From Mesodorylaimus sp. YZB2_4 (Eukaryota > Nematoda > Enoplea > Dorylaimida > Dorylaimidae): a stretch of 64,000 bases of DNA. Shown here piece after piece: positions 54,126 to 64,000 of the stretch. The stretch is taken from positions 1 through 64,000 of the forward strand of contig JASANH010000253.1 in assembly GCA_030248295.1 (NCBI GenBank), in the 5' to 3' direction. The notes beneath the pieces are model-generated. The model was not told the origin of the DNA. It was given only the letters and a program-made list of their open reading frames with translations, and searched no databases. The translations under genes were made by a program, and so were the position numbers. Within the stretch, counting starts at the first letter, position 1. Every line of letters starts with the position of its first letter.

Positions 54126-54459
54126 TGCATGTGACCATAGAAGTTAGCCCACGCACGAACCACAGTGACCTGTGCCAGAAGTCCATCCCTTTGGGAAGAT
54201 ATCGTTGAGTCCCTTCACGTACAAGTCTGAACAAGCACCATTGAACCACCGGATTTTGTATGCTGGAATATGGCATCCCCGCAGAGCGCGGTATAAGTTG
54301 GGATCAAGACCCATGGTTCGTGCCTGATTTAGTTAATAGGGCGGGCGCACGATGTATGGACACGGACCGCCTTGAGTGTCCGCGGTCGTCAGAATTTCCT
54401 GCTCAGCAGTGCACACCAAGAAAAGATGGAGCAAAACGACGGAAGCTCACGACTTCATG
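54126..54459 (-). pseudogene. Secreted small Cys protein, unit A copy (broken)
   Basis: Aligns codon by codon with the intact gene at 57207-57566. It carries a TGA at the fourth codon (inside the signal peptide), a TAA in the middle after RPPY, and a one-base frameshift near the end (about 54175). At least two Trp codons are also changed. The upstream TATA box is altered to TTTAAAAG (54577-54584). It is therefore a pseudogene of the unit B gene. Confidence 0.75.
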
Positions 54460-55757
54460 ATTTTCTTGAATCTGCAAAAAAATTCTTTTCTACAGGAGCT
54501 CTTCTTCAGGAATCGGACAAACTTAACTTCCTCAGACTTCTCTGAGATAGGCACAATCTTGCGATATTTCGGCTGCTCTTTTAAACGTTTTTTGGTTTGC
54601 CGTGTGTTGACCTTTTTAGCATAAACAGCTTAGTTTTCATAGTTAGGAGTAGTTGCGTATTAACAAGGAATAACATTTTACATCACCTTGATAAACCGAC
54701 AGTACACTCGCTCCTCATAGAACGACTCTCGCATCCTCTCGAATCTTCGATCACTTTCTTTACACTCTCACTTTACATTACTAACATGCCTAAACAATCA
54801 TGTCCTTGATCTTCGCTCGCGCTCGCGACACATCGATCACGAAAAGTTGCAATTCCACCCTCAAGAAGTTGCGATTCAACTGAATCAGCAAGCCGTCATC
54901 AGTTACAATTCAAACAGCAGGGTTGAAAATAAAATACAGTGCAGCAGCAAACGCCTGCACAATTTTTTCACGTTTTGTGGTATTTTCGAGTAAGCCTTCG
55001 AGTAGGAAACTTTTAAATCTACAAACATCTTTTGGCGTCATGTAACGTTGTTACAGGAACTGAAACTGAATCTTGAAACGACCTAAAAGATCAAGTGTAA
55101 CGTTTCCGAGATACTGTTTTCCAAGCTGTGCCTAGGACTGTTGATATGGATACCCATATCATTTAACCGATGTCAGTACCTCAAGATATATTAATGCCTG
55201 CATCATATCCATACCTATGTCTACAAGATATTATATCTCTTTGCAACCAAGATACGGATATGTAAGCGATTAGAGATCCCGCAAAATGGCTGCTTACTGC
55301 AAGAGGAACCACGAATTCTGCTATCGGGCGCGGGATAAGGAGCTCAAACTTGGCCATGCAGAGTCGAGACATGAACTTTGCATTGTCCGAATATAAAGGA
55401 TGATGAGACAGGTGTATAATGTGAAGGTCCCTTATCAAACTGCTGTATGCGGCACAGTTTTTAAAAGGTGGTCCACTGGCTTTCAGCTTCAAGTGCTGTT
55501 GCTCTTGCCGACCGCATAAGACTGTGGCCAAAATAAGTGATTATAAATCATGATGTGCCAGCTAAGATAAAAACGAAATAGTCAAATCGGAGCAGGAACA
55601 GTGCGGTGCAGTACAACCAGAAATACACCCTGTCATGCATGGCCTTGCAGCAGTGACTATCTCATGCCAGTGTTCACTCTTCATGTGTTTCTAGCGACTG
55701 ACATCAGCAAAATTCATCGATTCACAAGAAATTACAGAGACACAAACATGATGACAG

Positions 55758-56173
55758 GGCCGCGGTGCAGAGGTTTGGCAATCGTCTCTCCGTATTGCTT
55801 GGGGGGGCGAGTGGCTGGACTCGTCCTGGGTTCGATCCCTGGTGATGGAGGTCGGTTTGCGAAGCATAAACCCTCGCTGGTTTTGCTCGCCAGGCCGTGG
55901 GTGACTCACCCGGTACCGCCGAGGTGCTCCGATTGGAGAGACGGAAGACAAACGAGGAGACAGTCTCGGCTGTCGAACACCGACAGGGTTCAAAGCCTAC
56001 CCGCCATCGTTTGTAGGAAGTCGGTGTCCTGTCCAGGATGCCCTCGCACGGAGGTGCTCCTAAAGGAAACACGCAGAGGGACGATGCTTTGTGTCCCCGC
56101 ACAGCCCTGCTTATAAGGTTTGACGGCTGGCCGGCTAGAGGCAAGCCGGGCTTCGGCCCACACGAATTAAAAA
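55758..56173 (+). mobile_element. tRNA-derived SINE, copy 2, with target-site duplication
   Basis: Head with a perfect B box GGTTCGATCCC (about 55831) and an A-box-like segment about 55 bp before it. The body is shared with the SINE at 23048, and the tail is AATTAAAAAAAA. Flanked by AAACATGATGACAG (55744-55757) and AAACGTGATGACAG (56174-56187), a 14-bp target duplication with one mismatch. The paralogous unit B site (59286-59299) has a single uninterrupted copy, so insertion came after the duplication. Confidence 0.85.
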
Positions 56174-57206
56174 AAACGTGATGACAGATTGACCCTTTCT
56201 CACATTTTTTGTCATAATCGGAGAAATTTATATCTCTGACAGAGCTGCTGCTCTCACGATGAGCGATAGTTGGCCTCTGATAGGCTTAGTCTAGCGCTTT
56301 TTTTGTCACTTCTCACTGCTCGATGCTTGCGATGAGTGCTGTGTGATGTGGTCCGTGCAATACTCTGGTGTCAGTGCCAAGTACTGACATGTTGGTTACA
56401 AGATAGCGTCATCTCTTCCGCCTTCTGAACATGGATCCCTCCACTTAGCAGCAGTATTTACGAAGTGCCTGCGAGTGGTTGGTTCTGTCCCACCCCCGAG
56501 TACCCGTATGTCAAATTGGTATAACACACTCTCCACGAAGACTATCTCCAGAATATTACAGACATTCGGTAGTTGCTGCGGCCTAGCAACATTTCCTCAC
56601 CGTACATGCAGATTAGCGCACAAAAACCTTTTTATTTTTGGGATCTTATACTCTCTTTAAGAACAAAGTTTTGAGATTAAAAAACTTCGAAAAATCTTTC
56701 CGCCTCGATGAAAGATTTTTGGGATTTTTTTCTATTTTATCCAAGAACTCAGCGGAACCCCACGGATTCCATGATCGCTCCAGTGATCGTGAGCTTTTAT
56801 CACTAAGTTTTAAAACTACGGGTCAGTGTGTAGCAGCATCGCAAGAAACAATCTTTTCTCAGTTTCTTCAAATTTTTCGAATTCCTTAAACTGAGGAATG
56901 AGGATCCTCAAAATTGACAGGCTCCATTAATCCGATAATGAATTTCATGTTATTGTTCACAAGAACCAAAATTATAATTCTATATTATTATATCCAGTAC
57001 CTGGAAGGGCTGTTTGTGCTTTGCGCCTCTCGGGATACAGCTATGTAAGTCTTCTTAGGACAAGTCGACTCTTATAGTTATCACACTTTATAATTTATTC
57101 CCCTTGCTGCAGACGGAGGCCATACAAATGTTTAGGCCTGCTAGAATATCAAGGATCGATAATAGTAATCATTTTCTTCGTACTCTTCTATTAAGATATC
57201 CCTCGC

Positions 57207-57566
57207 TCAAGGTTTGCAACATATAATGCCGTGCGTGTGATCATAAAAGTTAGCCCACGCACGAATAACAGTGACCTTGGTGCCAGAAATCCATCCCTTT
57301 GGGAAGATATCGTTGACTCCCTTCACGTACCAGTCTGACCACGCACCATTGAACCACCGGATTTTGTATGCCGGGATGTAGCATCCCCACAGGGCGCGGT
57401 CCAGGTTGGGATCGAGTCCCATTGTTTGCGCTTGATTTAATTGATAGGGCGGGCGTTCGATGTATGGACACGGGCCACCTTGAGTGTCCGCGTTCGTCAG
57501 AATTTCCTGCTCAGCAGTGCACGCCAAGAAAAGATGGAACAAAACGACGAAGGCTAACGACCTCAT
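57207..57566 (-). CDS. Small secreted Cys-containing protein (119 aa)
   Basis: The start was chosen at MRSLAFVVLFHLFLACTAEQ, a textbook signal peptide with likely cleavage after C-T-A. An earlier in-frame codon adds ten residues that would spoil it. The mature part of about 99 residues has four Cys (GPC, WGC, CC near the end) and is rich in Trp and Tyr (RWFNGAWSDWY), with no known domain. Single exon. A TATAAAAG box lies about 135 bp upstream. A pseudogene copy in unit A (54126-54459) shows the gene was duplicated and lost once. Function unknown; a secreted extracellular role is the only safe inference. Confidence 0.65.
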   Translation of the reverse strand: MRSLAFVVLFHLFLACTAEQEILTNADTQGGPCPYIERPPYQLNQAQTMGLDPNLDRALWGCYIPAYKIRWFNGAWSDWYVKGVNDIFPKGWISGTKVTVIRAWANFYDHTHGIICCKP

Positions 57567-57700
57567 GATTTTCTTTGACCAATGAATTATCTGCAAGCAA
57601 AAATTCTTTTACACAGGAGCTGTTCCTCGAGACAGACTAAATTTACTTCCGCAGATTTTTTGGAGACACTATCTTGCACCTTTTGGTGTTTCGACCGCTT

Positions 57701-57708
57701 CTTTTATA
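57701..57708 (-). promoter_or_regulatory. TATA box of the secreted-protein gene
   Basis: TATAAAAG on minus, about 135 bp upstream of the chosen start codon. In unit A the same position reads TTTAAAAG, consistent with loss of the promoter in the pseudogene copy. Confidence 0.55.
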
Positions 57709-58455
57709 CCCTTCAACTCCCACACTAGAATTCAGCATTTAAGCATTCCTTTCCAGCTCAAACAGGTTAGCATCGCCTGTTACACTAACAGAGCACGTAC
57801 ACTACAGGAAATGTTTCCTCTACTTTTCAAAACCTCAGCCCGAATTGTCATGTTTTCCTTGTGAACGGACTCATAGTTGTGTAGTTGCGAGGGATAACAT
57901 TTTTTCAACACCGTTTGGTATCGCAGGGACACCGATCACACAATGTTGTACATAATTCTAGTTTGCGTGATTCGACTGAATCATCAAACCGTCATCAGTG
58001 ACAATCCAAACAGCAAGGCTAAAAATAAAATATTGGAGTGAAACGCCTGCACACATGTTTAGAAATTTTTTCACGTTTTTAATATTTTCGAGTGAGCCTT
58101 TTGAAAGAAAATTTTAAATTTTCAACAACTTGCTGACGTCATCTAACTTTGTTACTGGAACTGAAATTGAAGTCTGTTAATCTATAGCATATCTATTATA
58201 TCTTTCTGCAACCAAGAGACAGATACGAAGCGTTTTAGAGATTACAAAATTTCAGAAAAAGACTGCTGCCGAAAAGACATAATGAATTCTAATACGCTCC
58301 CATTACTATGCGACGCACTGTGCTATTAAAAGTTTGGCCATAAAAGTAATCTCGGGCCCATCGGACGCCTTTTTCAAAGGGGCAATCTACAGAATGATTT
58401 GGATCGAAAGAGTCAGAACATATGATACGAAAGTTGAATTTGGGGCTGATTAAAA

Positions 58456-59015
58456 ATTGATCAAAACCCGGTTCCGTGTGTCTCCAGTAGGAACACCCAA
58501 TAGGGATGACCTCCAGAACTTAAACTTCGCCCATAGCGTTCAAATTGAAGGCATGGCCATTGAATAAAGGAGGCGCTGCAGGAAGGTGCGGCATCATAGC
58601 AAAGTACTATACGGCGGTGAAATCCTTGGCTCGCCATAGGACGGACTAGAGCTGACCAGAGGATGGCAGCCACAGGAACCAACCCACGCAGTCCACGGAC
58701 ACCGCGTCCTATAGTTTACTGTCCCACACCACAAGGGCCGTGTAGACTCACAATTCGGGGAGCAGCCGCACGTGCCGGCCGTCGAAGGGGTTCTGACGGA
58801 CCTGAGCCCGAAGTGCTCCCAGAGCAAATTCAGACCAGGAACTCAAGACTAGTTCTCTACCGATGCCTGCACTCAGACCAGTCACTCGACCTCGACCTCG
58901 CTCTCGGTCTCGTGCTGGCCCTGACTTAGGAGAGGTGGACCGGTTCCCAGAACCAGTGCACGAATAGGCCAGAACATAGTACATGCCTAGTCCACCCCTA
59001 TTATTGCGGCTAATC
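58456..59015 (+). mobile_element. Unclassified interspersed element in unit B
   Basis: About 560 bp absent from unit A at the matching position. Ends are near AAAACCCGGTTCC and GGACCGGTTCCC. The inner part (58655-58860) matches the reverse complement of 63179-63379, with conserved frame (GAA-RAG--RGSD motif). Family unknown. Confidence 0.6.
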
Positions 59016-59364
59016 TTAATCAATAGCGGCAAATGCTGTTGCTTTTGCCAACTGCATGATTCCGTGGCTAAAGTGAGTGATTATGAATCATGATGTGCCA
59101 GCTGGGATAAAAATGAGATGGCTGAATCGGAGCAGGAACAGTGCGATGCAGTACAACCAGGAATACTCCCTGTCATGTATGATCCCCATACAGCATGGCT
59201 ATCTAATGTCAGCGCTCAGTCTTTTTGTGTGTCTCGCGACTGACATCACTGGAATTCATCAACTCACATGACATTACAGAGAGGCAAACGGGATGATAGA
59301 TTGACCATTTCTCACATTTTTTGTCATTATCGGAGAACGGTGTATCTCTGACAGAACTACTGCT

Positions 59365-59558
59365 GTAACCCCCCGCCTGGTAGGCCATGGCGAGTGGGAG
59401 AGAGTAATCGATACTCTCCCCTGGCTGGGAAACGTCAACCCCTCGGGTTGATGTTTCAGCCGTAGGTATCGTCGCAAGACTATCCTGCTCCAGTCGGAGT
59501 TTTTGTCCCGCCGACTTCGGTCGGCCACCTCCCTCCTACGCCTACCAGGCTTGGTTAC
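59365..59558. mobile_element. 194-bp structured insertion with inverted ends and 6-bp TSD
   Basis: Starts GTAACC and ends GGTTAC. The ends pair as GTAACC plus GCCTGGTAGGC with GCCTACCAGGC plus GGTTAC. Flanked by ACTGCT at 59359-59364 and 59559-59564. Unit A has the uninterrupted site (GCTGCTGCTCTCACGATG). Inside are hairpins GGGAGAG/CTCTCCC (59396-59420), GAAACGTCAACC/GGTTGATGTTTC (59429-59457), CTCC/GGAG (about 59488-59499) and GCCGAC-TTCG-GTCGGC (59510-59525). Confidence 0.8.
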
Positions 59559-60010
59559 ACTGCTCTGACGATGAGCGAATGATGGCATCTGATAGCCTTT
59601 TTTCCTGTCACTTCTCAAAACAGCTAGTCATTATGCACAACTCATTGCTTGCTGCGAGTGTTGTGTGATGTTGGTACATACTCTGGTTTCAGTGCCCACA
59701 AAGATTACGCCCTGCAAGACAGAGTAATTTTTTGTTGTGCACTGTTGTTCTTCTTTCTGTACATGGATCCCTCAGCATTGCCGCTGGCAGCCTTTACGAG
59801 GTGGCTGCGAGTGGTTGGTTTGTGCCCTCACCCTCGAGTATCACAGTCGTTGAATACGGAGAGCAAGTACTTCTGGTATCTCCAGAATATTCCAGAGATA
59901 CTGCAGCATTGCTGCATCTTGGCCGATTATGTGATGCCAATCAATATTTCCACACTGTACGCACAAATTTTGCTTGTTATTCTGGAATCTTACACTCTGA
60001 TAGCCACCAC

Positions 60011-61846
60011 GCAACACGTACCAAAGACCCGCTAATAATCGAGCGTAAGGCATACGCTTACCCTTTTGCCCTGGTTATACAAAGGCTATCTCTGACAAAT
60101 ACACTATAATTAAGCTTGCGAGCATTGAACCAACGACAAGCGTATGTCCGGCCAATGAGGACGGGCGAACAGCTCCGTTACACAGCTCTTGTGTACAAGT
60201 GCACGTTTCGACCGTGTCGGCTGGAGTCACTGCATTCTCAGCAGGTAACGTTTGGCAGGTATTGATCGCGAAGGGCTGTAAGCCAGCTCGGACTTGACAT
60301 TGAGCGAAAACCCACGGAGCTAAGCCTAAAATGCGTCTCGCTGCGTCTCTTTTCGAGCATGGAAAAGAACTCAGGCCTTTCTCATTTCAAGGCAAGTTTT
60401 CAACAAAATTAAAGATTGGTTCAATTGTAAAGCAAAGGCACCTTATAAGATGGAGAAACAAAGTATAACTTTTTTAGACGTTTACCGCTTGAAAATCTTC
60501 GAACTGCTTTGAGGCAGACGGATTCCTGTTGAGGGAAATAGACACTGCAGTCTTGAATACTCGTATTGAGGCATCTGGTCAAGCCTGCGATCTGTTGGCT
60601 GCATTGAAAGCATCGTATGGAATGCACTAAATTAAAAAGAGCGTTTTTTGAATTGATTTTCCATTGACCACCTAGGTGACCTGTGTGGAGGCAACCATCC
60701 ATGAAAAACTTGGTGAGGTAAATAAATTTTTAAATATGATAAAGTATAAGGTACAGAACTTCAGCGCAATCGACTTACCTCTCGACACTGCAATCAAAAT
60801 GATCAAATTAGCGAACAAGAATTTCCTAAGATCATATACTGCAGGTCCAACCATTTCCCCAAGCTAAGTAATAAAAGCGTACTATACAAAAGTATAGAAC
60901 CTCGTTTTAGGAGGAGAATATGGTTCAGCCAGCTCACGAAGAAAATCCGTACAAGGCGAGCATTATAGTCAATCGCCGCTAGTGAACAAAGACCAGCCTC
61001 GGCTTTAGACCACTCGCTGGTATCCAACACAGCTCACAACACAGGAGTCTCCGGAGATGTTCAGCACAATAGTCGCCATGCCTACCGCCCTTATGTTATA
61101 ACCGAATGGCCTGAGTGTTTGAAAGTGAAGAAGAAGAAAATTTCCAGACATTCTTTGTCTTACAGACTTACTGAGTGTCCATCGAGCAAGAAGTATCTAC
61201 TTTTCAATAAGATTGGCTAGAGGTGAGGATAACCAAAACATGTGAGATAAGAAACACAAATTTTTTATTTTGAATTCATTACTAGATTCCAGTTTAATTG
61301 TGAGCCAAATTCTTTCTCCCAAAAAAATCTTTTTAACAATAAGAATTAAACATCATGGTCAAAGAAAGACTTTCTGAAAAACGTCTGTCAGTTTGCAAAA
61401 CTTAATCGTTCTACGTGCAGATTGCTTCTTGCAAAGATTTTGTAACTCATTTGCTGTAGATGGAAGTCTTTATTCGCTCGATTTATCTTCGATGCCACTC
61501 ACGCTCTGATCCAATTAGTGTCTTTTTTCGCCACGCATTTTAACTAGTGCGAGCAGTGAAAACTTCAGTCGCTTCCTGAAAACATAACGAATCATAGGTC
61601 ACAGGTGGCAGACAGAAAATGGAGGTACAGGCAGGTTAGTCAACAACCTGTAGAGTAGCTGATCAGTAAATTGCCTTTTTCTCTCTAGAACCAACATGGT
61701 AGACTGACTGAACCACACTACTGATGATGGCGTTTGGTGAACCGGTTACTTTCTGCTCGAGGAATGTAGGTACGTTGATGTTTTTTGAAACCTCAGCTGT
61801 AGCACTTGATTCCAAATTACTCAGGCTACAAGTTTTTGATTCCCAA
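60011..61846. other. Unassigned
   Basis: Short ORFs only, none with motifs. Confidence 0.35.
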
Positions 61847-61946
61847 ACGCGTGTATACACGTGGATACACAAACGCAAACGCGTGTATACACATGTTCGC
61901 GGGCACTTTGAGACATTTTTCCTCATCTATTTCCGCGTGTATACAG
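61847..61946. repeat. CGCGTGTATACAC palindromic repeats
   Basis: ACGCGTGTATACAC at 61847-61860 and 61879-61892, and CCGCGTGTATACAG at 61933-61946. The core GTGTATACAC is a perfect palindrome. Confidence 0.75.
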
Positions 61947-62569
61947 AAGTGTATTTTGTGTGTATCGACAGTGTGGGGGCCTCAAACAGAGCGCATAGGC
62001 TTGGATAGAGAGGAGGCGCATGCTGCATGCAAAACACGGCCAAGTCGGATATGCTGATAATCTTTACTCTTTTTCAAGCCGTCTAGATCCGTCTAGGATT
62101 TTTGTAGCCCTGGTTGGTTTGCAGGCACCGGTGGGTAAACGCTGGATCGGGCCGAGGACTTTCGAACCGGATCAGCTAATTCCAGGTCCAGTCGTGTCAA
62201 AATCGGTCGCTTTTTTTAAATATCGGGTCGAACGGGTCAAAAATACAGCAATTTTGCAAGTTATCACAAATAGCAGTCACAAAAACCTTCTCATATCTGT
62301 TCGATTTCAGGATTTGAAGAATTTGCTTTATTCATGCACGCATAACGTCTTGCATTCCACATGTTCATTCTGCATAACTTCCAAAAATGTCAGGCCAATA
62401 GTAAGATACTGTATGGCAATGACCAATTTTTCTAAGCAATTTCTGCATGACGAAGGGCAAATATCTGAGAGTTCCTGTTAATAGTCTTAGCAATTCTGAT
62501 GAATGGATGGAACAAGCCATAGTCTGAGAAGGACTTAATAATTTAAAAAAGGATTTAAGGGGTTCTAAA
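61947..62569. other. Unassigned
   Basis: No supported gene. ORF 62020-62481 has no motif. Confidence 0.3.
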
Positions 62570-62955
62570 ACCACCAATAAAGCAAAAAATTCCATCCCTG
62601 AAAAAAAAAAGAAATTTCTGGGGATTCCCCAAGAAAAAAATTTTTCCCGCCCCCCCCCCACAAACCAAATCCACAAAAAAAACCCTTTCCCCCACCCCCA
62701 TATAAGGTCCAAAAAAAAAAAAACTTAGTTAAAAAAAAAGGGCCCCCCCCCCCCCCCCCCCCCCACTGGAGAGGAATGGGCCGAGAGGGAGTGTATACCA
62801 AAACAAAATTTGTAAGAAAGGGCTTCCCTTAAAAAAAAAAAAAAAAAACACGCGAAAAGAAAAAAAAAAAAATAATTATTTTTTTTAAAAAAAAAGCAAA
62901 ACCCACCCCTGAAAAAAAAAAAAAAGAAAGGAGACTATAATATTCGGTCTAAAAA
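62570..62955. repeat. Homopolymer-rich patch (poly-A, poly-C)
   Basis: Dense runs of 8-24 A, C or T, including about 24 C at 62742-62764 and many A runs. Composition is unlike anything nearby. Possibly low-quality assembly or a poly-A/poly-C rich repeat. Confidence 0.7.
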
Positions 62956-63178
62956 AAACAAAGAGAAAAGGAACGAGGCAAGACACGCGTAGCCCTCACA
63001 CACTACTGTTCAAGATGAAAATTCAGGTGCATATGTGCTCATCGAAATATTTTCACTGTTATCTTTACATCAAAGTCACCACATGCTCAGAGGATTTGTG
63101 CAAGGTTTTTATCCCAAGGAACTTCAGCTGCTTATAACAAATTCGGGTCAGCCCGACCTAAAATCTCTGATCCGGTGT

Positions 63179-63379
63179 CTATCGGTACGAGACTGGTCCT
63201 GAGCTTCTGGTCCGAATATGCACTGTGAGCAGTTTGGTCGTAGGGTCGTCAGAACCCCTTTGACAGCCGACGCGTGAAGCTGCTCCCTGACTTGAGAGTC
63301 TACATACACGTCCCTCTTGGTGCGTCAGTAAATGCTCATCGCGAAGTGTCCATACATTGCGTGGAGCTGTCATCACCAC
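63179..63379 (-). repeat. Second copy of the unit B unclassified element
   Basis: On minus, matches 58655-58860: GTAGACTC, GGGAGCAGC, CG(T)CGGC(T)GTC, AAGGGGTTCTGACG, and TCAGGACCAGTC-CTACCGAT. The 66-codon reading frame is conserved between the copies. Confidence 0.6.
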
Positions 63380-63934
63380 ATCAAATCGTCATCACTTATC
63401 CTAAAAGATATGAAATATTTCTCATATACTCCATACTTCTTGAATCATCATATGATTGCCGCGTTATAATGACGATCTAAAACTGTTTGCTTCGCAATTT
63501 TAATCTTTGCATAAACTCTTTGGTAACGCGATTCCCGCCATGGCGGCTGTGCTCCGTTGGCTAACTTCGTGACAAGAAGCTATGGGAAGATTACACAGGT
63601 ATCACAGAAAAGAATGAGTACCTGGGCGACAGGATGAGTCCTATGCAGCCAGTGCGAGAAGATGGAGGGTACGCATGCGTGCGGATGTCCTAAGTCATAG
63701 TTCAATTTGTTGTGCCATCTCGCAGCATAATCAGCAGGCTTATTGTTAGACCAGCCAACCAGACGCCTGATGTTAAAGGACGATTTTCGCCGGCTGAAAA
63801 CTCGAGAACAGTTCGACGAAAATTTCTGATTTTTTGCACACATAGCAAGATCAGCCGAATCTACAATCGTGTCAATTTTTATCAAAATCCTTCCGGCAAT
63901 TGTCGAGTTCCAGAATACGCGATATCTTGTTCAG

Positions 63935-64000
63935 GGGGAAAAGACGACCTCGTGGCCTGGTGGGTGTGGCGTCTGCCTCTCACGCCAGGTGCGCAGTTAA
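63935..64000 (+). mobile_element. Start of a tRNA-like SINE, cut by window end
   Basis: GACCTCGTGGCCTGGTGGGTGTGGCG has an A-box-like TGGCCTGGTGGG and the run-up to a B box (CCAGGTGCGCAGTT) at the very end. The rest lies outside the window. Confidence 0.35.

Larger units (their letters stand above)
53560..56650. repeat. Tandem segmental duplication, unit A
   Basis: Alignable along most of its length with 56651-60010. Shared landmarks are the secreted-protein gene region, AATCATGATGTGCCAGCT, the GCAGTACAACCAG region, TTTCTCACATTTTTTGTCAT, and CATGGATCCCTC...CGAGTGGTTGGTT. The edges are approximate. Confidence 0.75.
56651..60010. repeat. Tandem segmental duplication, unit B
   Basis: Second unit of the duplication. 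Differs from unit A by lacking the SINE and by carrying two extra insertions (about 58456-59015 and 59365-59558). It holds the intact secreted-protein gene. Confidence 0.75.

Noticed and set aside
54260-54460. Plus-strand ORF similar to one at 57368-57568
   Set aside because: Antisense of the duplicated secreted-protein gene; similarity comes from the duplication.
59274-59618. 114-codon minus ORF through the 194-bp element
   Set aside because: The element is a clean insertion with TSD; the ORF spans its borders and has no homologue in unit A.
62365-62801. Gly/Phe-rich minus ORFs
   Set aside because: Translation of homopolymer runs.
1-64000. CRISPR arrays, operons or bacterial-type regulatory sites
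   Set aside because: Spliced genes, SINEs and LINEs show animal nuclear DNA; no regularly spaced repeat-spacer array is present.

Overview
This is a repeat-rich stretch of animal nuclear DNA. Genes have short GT-AG introns (about 55-240 bp), and tRNA-derived SINEs, LINEs, Tc1 and CACTA-type DNA transposons, a Ty3/gypsy element and a Polinton/Maverick-type DNA polymerase are all present. The best host gene is a GnRH/adipokinetic-hormone/corazonin-type GPCR. A G-G-P-x-N motif at the end of its TM1 makes me lean towards an ecdysozoan, possibly nematode-like, but the species cannot be fixed from the sequence.

Layout. 0-7.9 kb: a Gln-rich coiled-coil ORF, a decayed unidentified coding region on the minus strand, and a 648-bp foldback element with 127-bp inverted repeats. 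7.9-12.4 kb: two adjacent short-intron genes that look like PC4/SUB1-type coactivators, plus unrecognised ORFs. 12.7-21.1 kb: a broken Tc1 element inserted at a TA, then two CR1/L2-like LINE copies on the minus strand, each with an internal RT deletion. 22.5-23.7 kb: a dUTPase gene with a SINE in its intron. 24-27.3 kb: three unrecognised ORFs. 28.4-31.1 kb: a decayed Polinton-type DNA polymerase B whose palm domain is replaced by a 5'-truncated gypsy element (31.1-34.4 kb). That gypsy element has lost RNase H and ends in a PWWP-like domain. 36-40.2 kb: a third LINE and truncated relatives of it. 41.3-46.5 kb: an L1/Tx1-type LINE split by about 3.2 kb carrying a seven-exon tnp2-like transposase gene that stays in frame throughout. 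50.6-52 kb: the GPCR. 53.6-60 kb: a tandem duplication of about 3.2 kb; one unit keeps an intact small secreted-protein gene with a TATA box, the other carries its pseudogene. The two units differ by clean insertions whose boundaries can be read against each other. 60-64 kb: mostly repeats, including a suspicious homopolymer-rich patch.

The most notable items are the intact tnp2-like transposase with a GC-AG intron, the PWWP tail on a gypsy integrase, the polymerase-gypsy junction, the 194-bp multi-hairpin insertion dated by its empty paralogous site, and the PC4-like pair with a candidate 31-nt intron. All gene models come from reading frames and splice signals alone.
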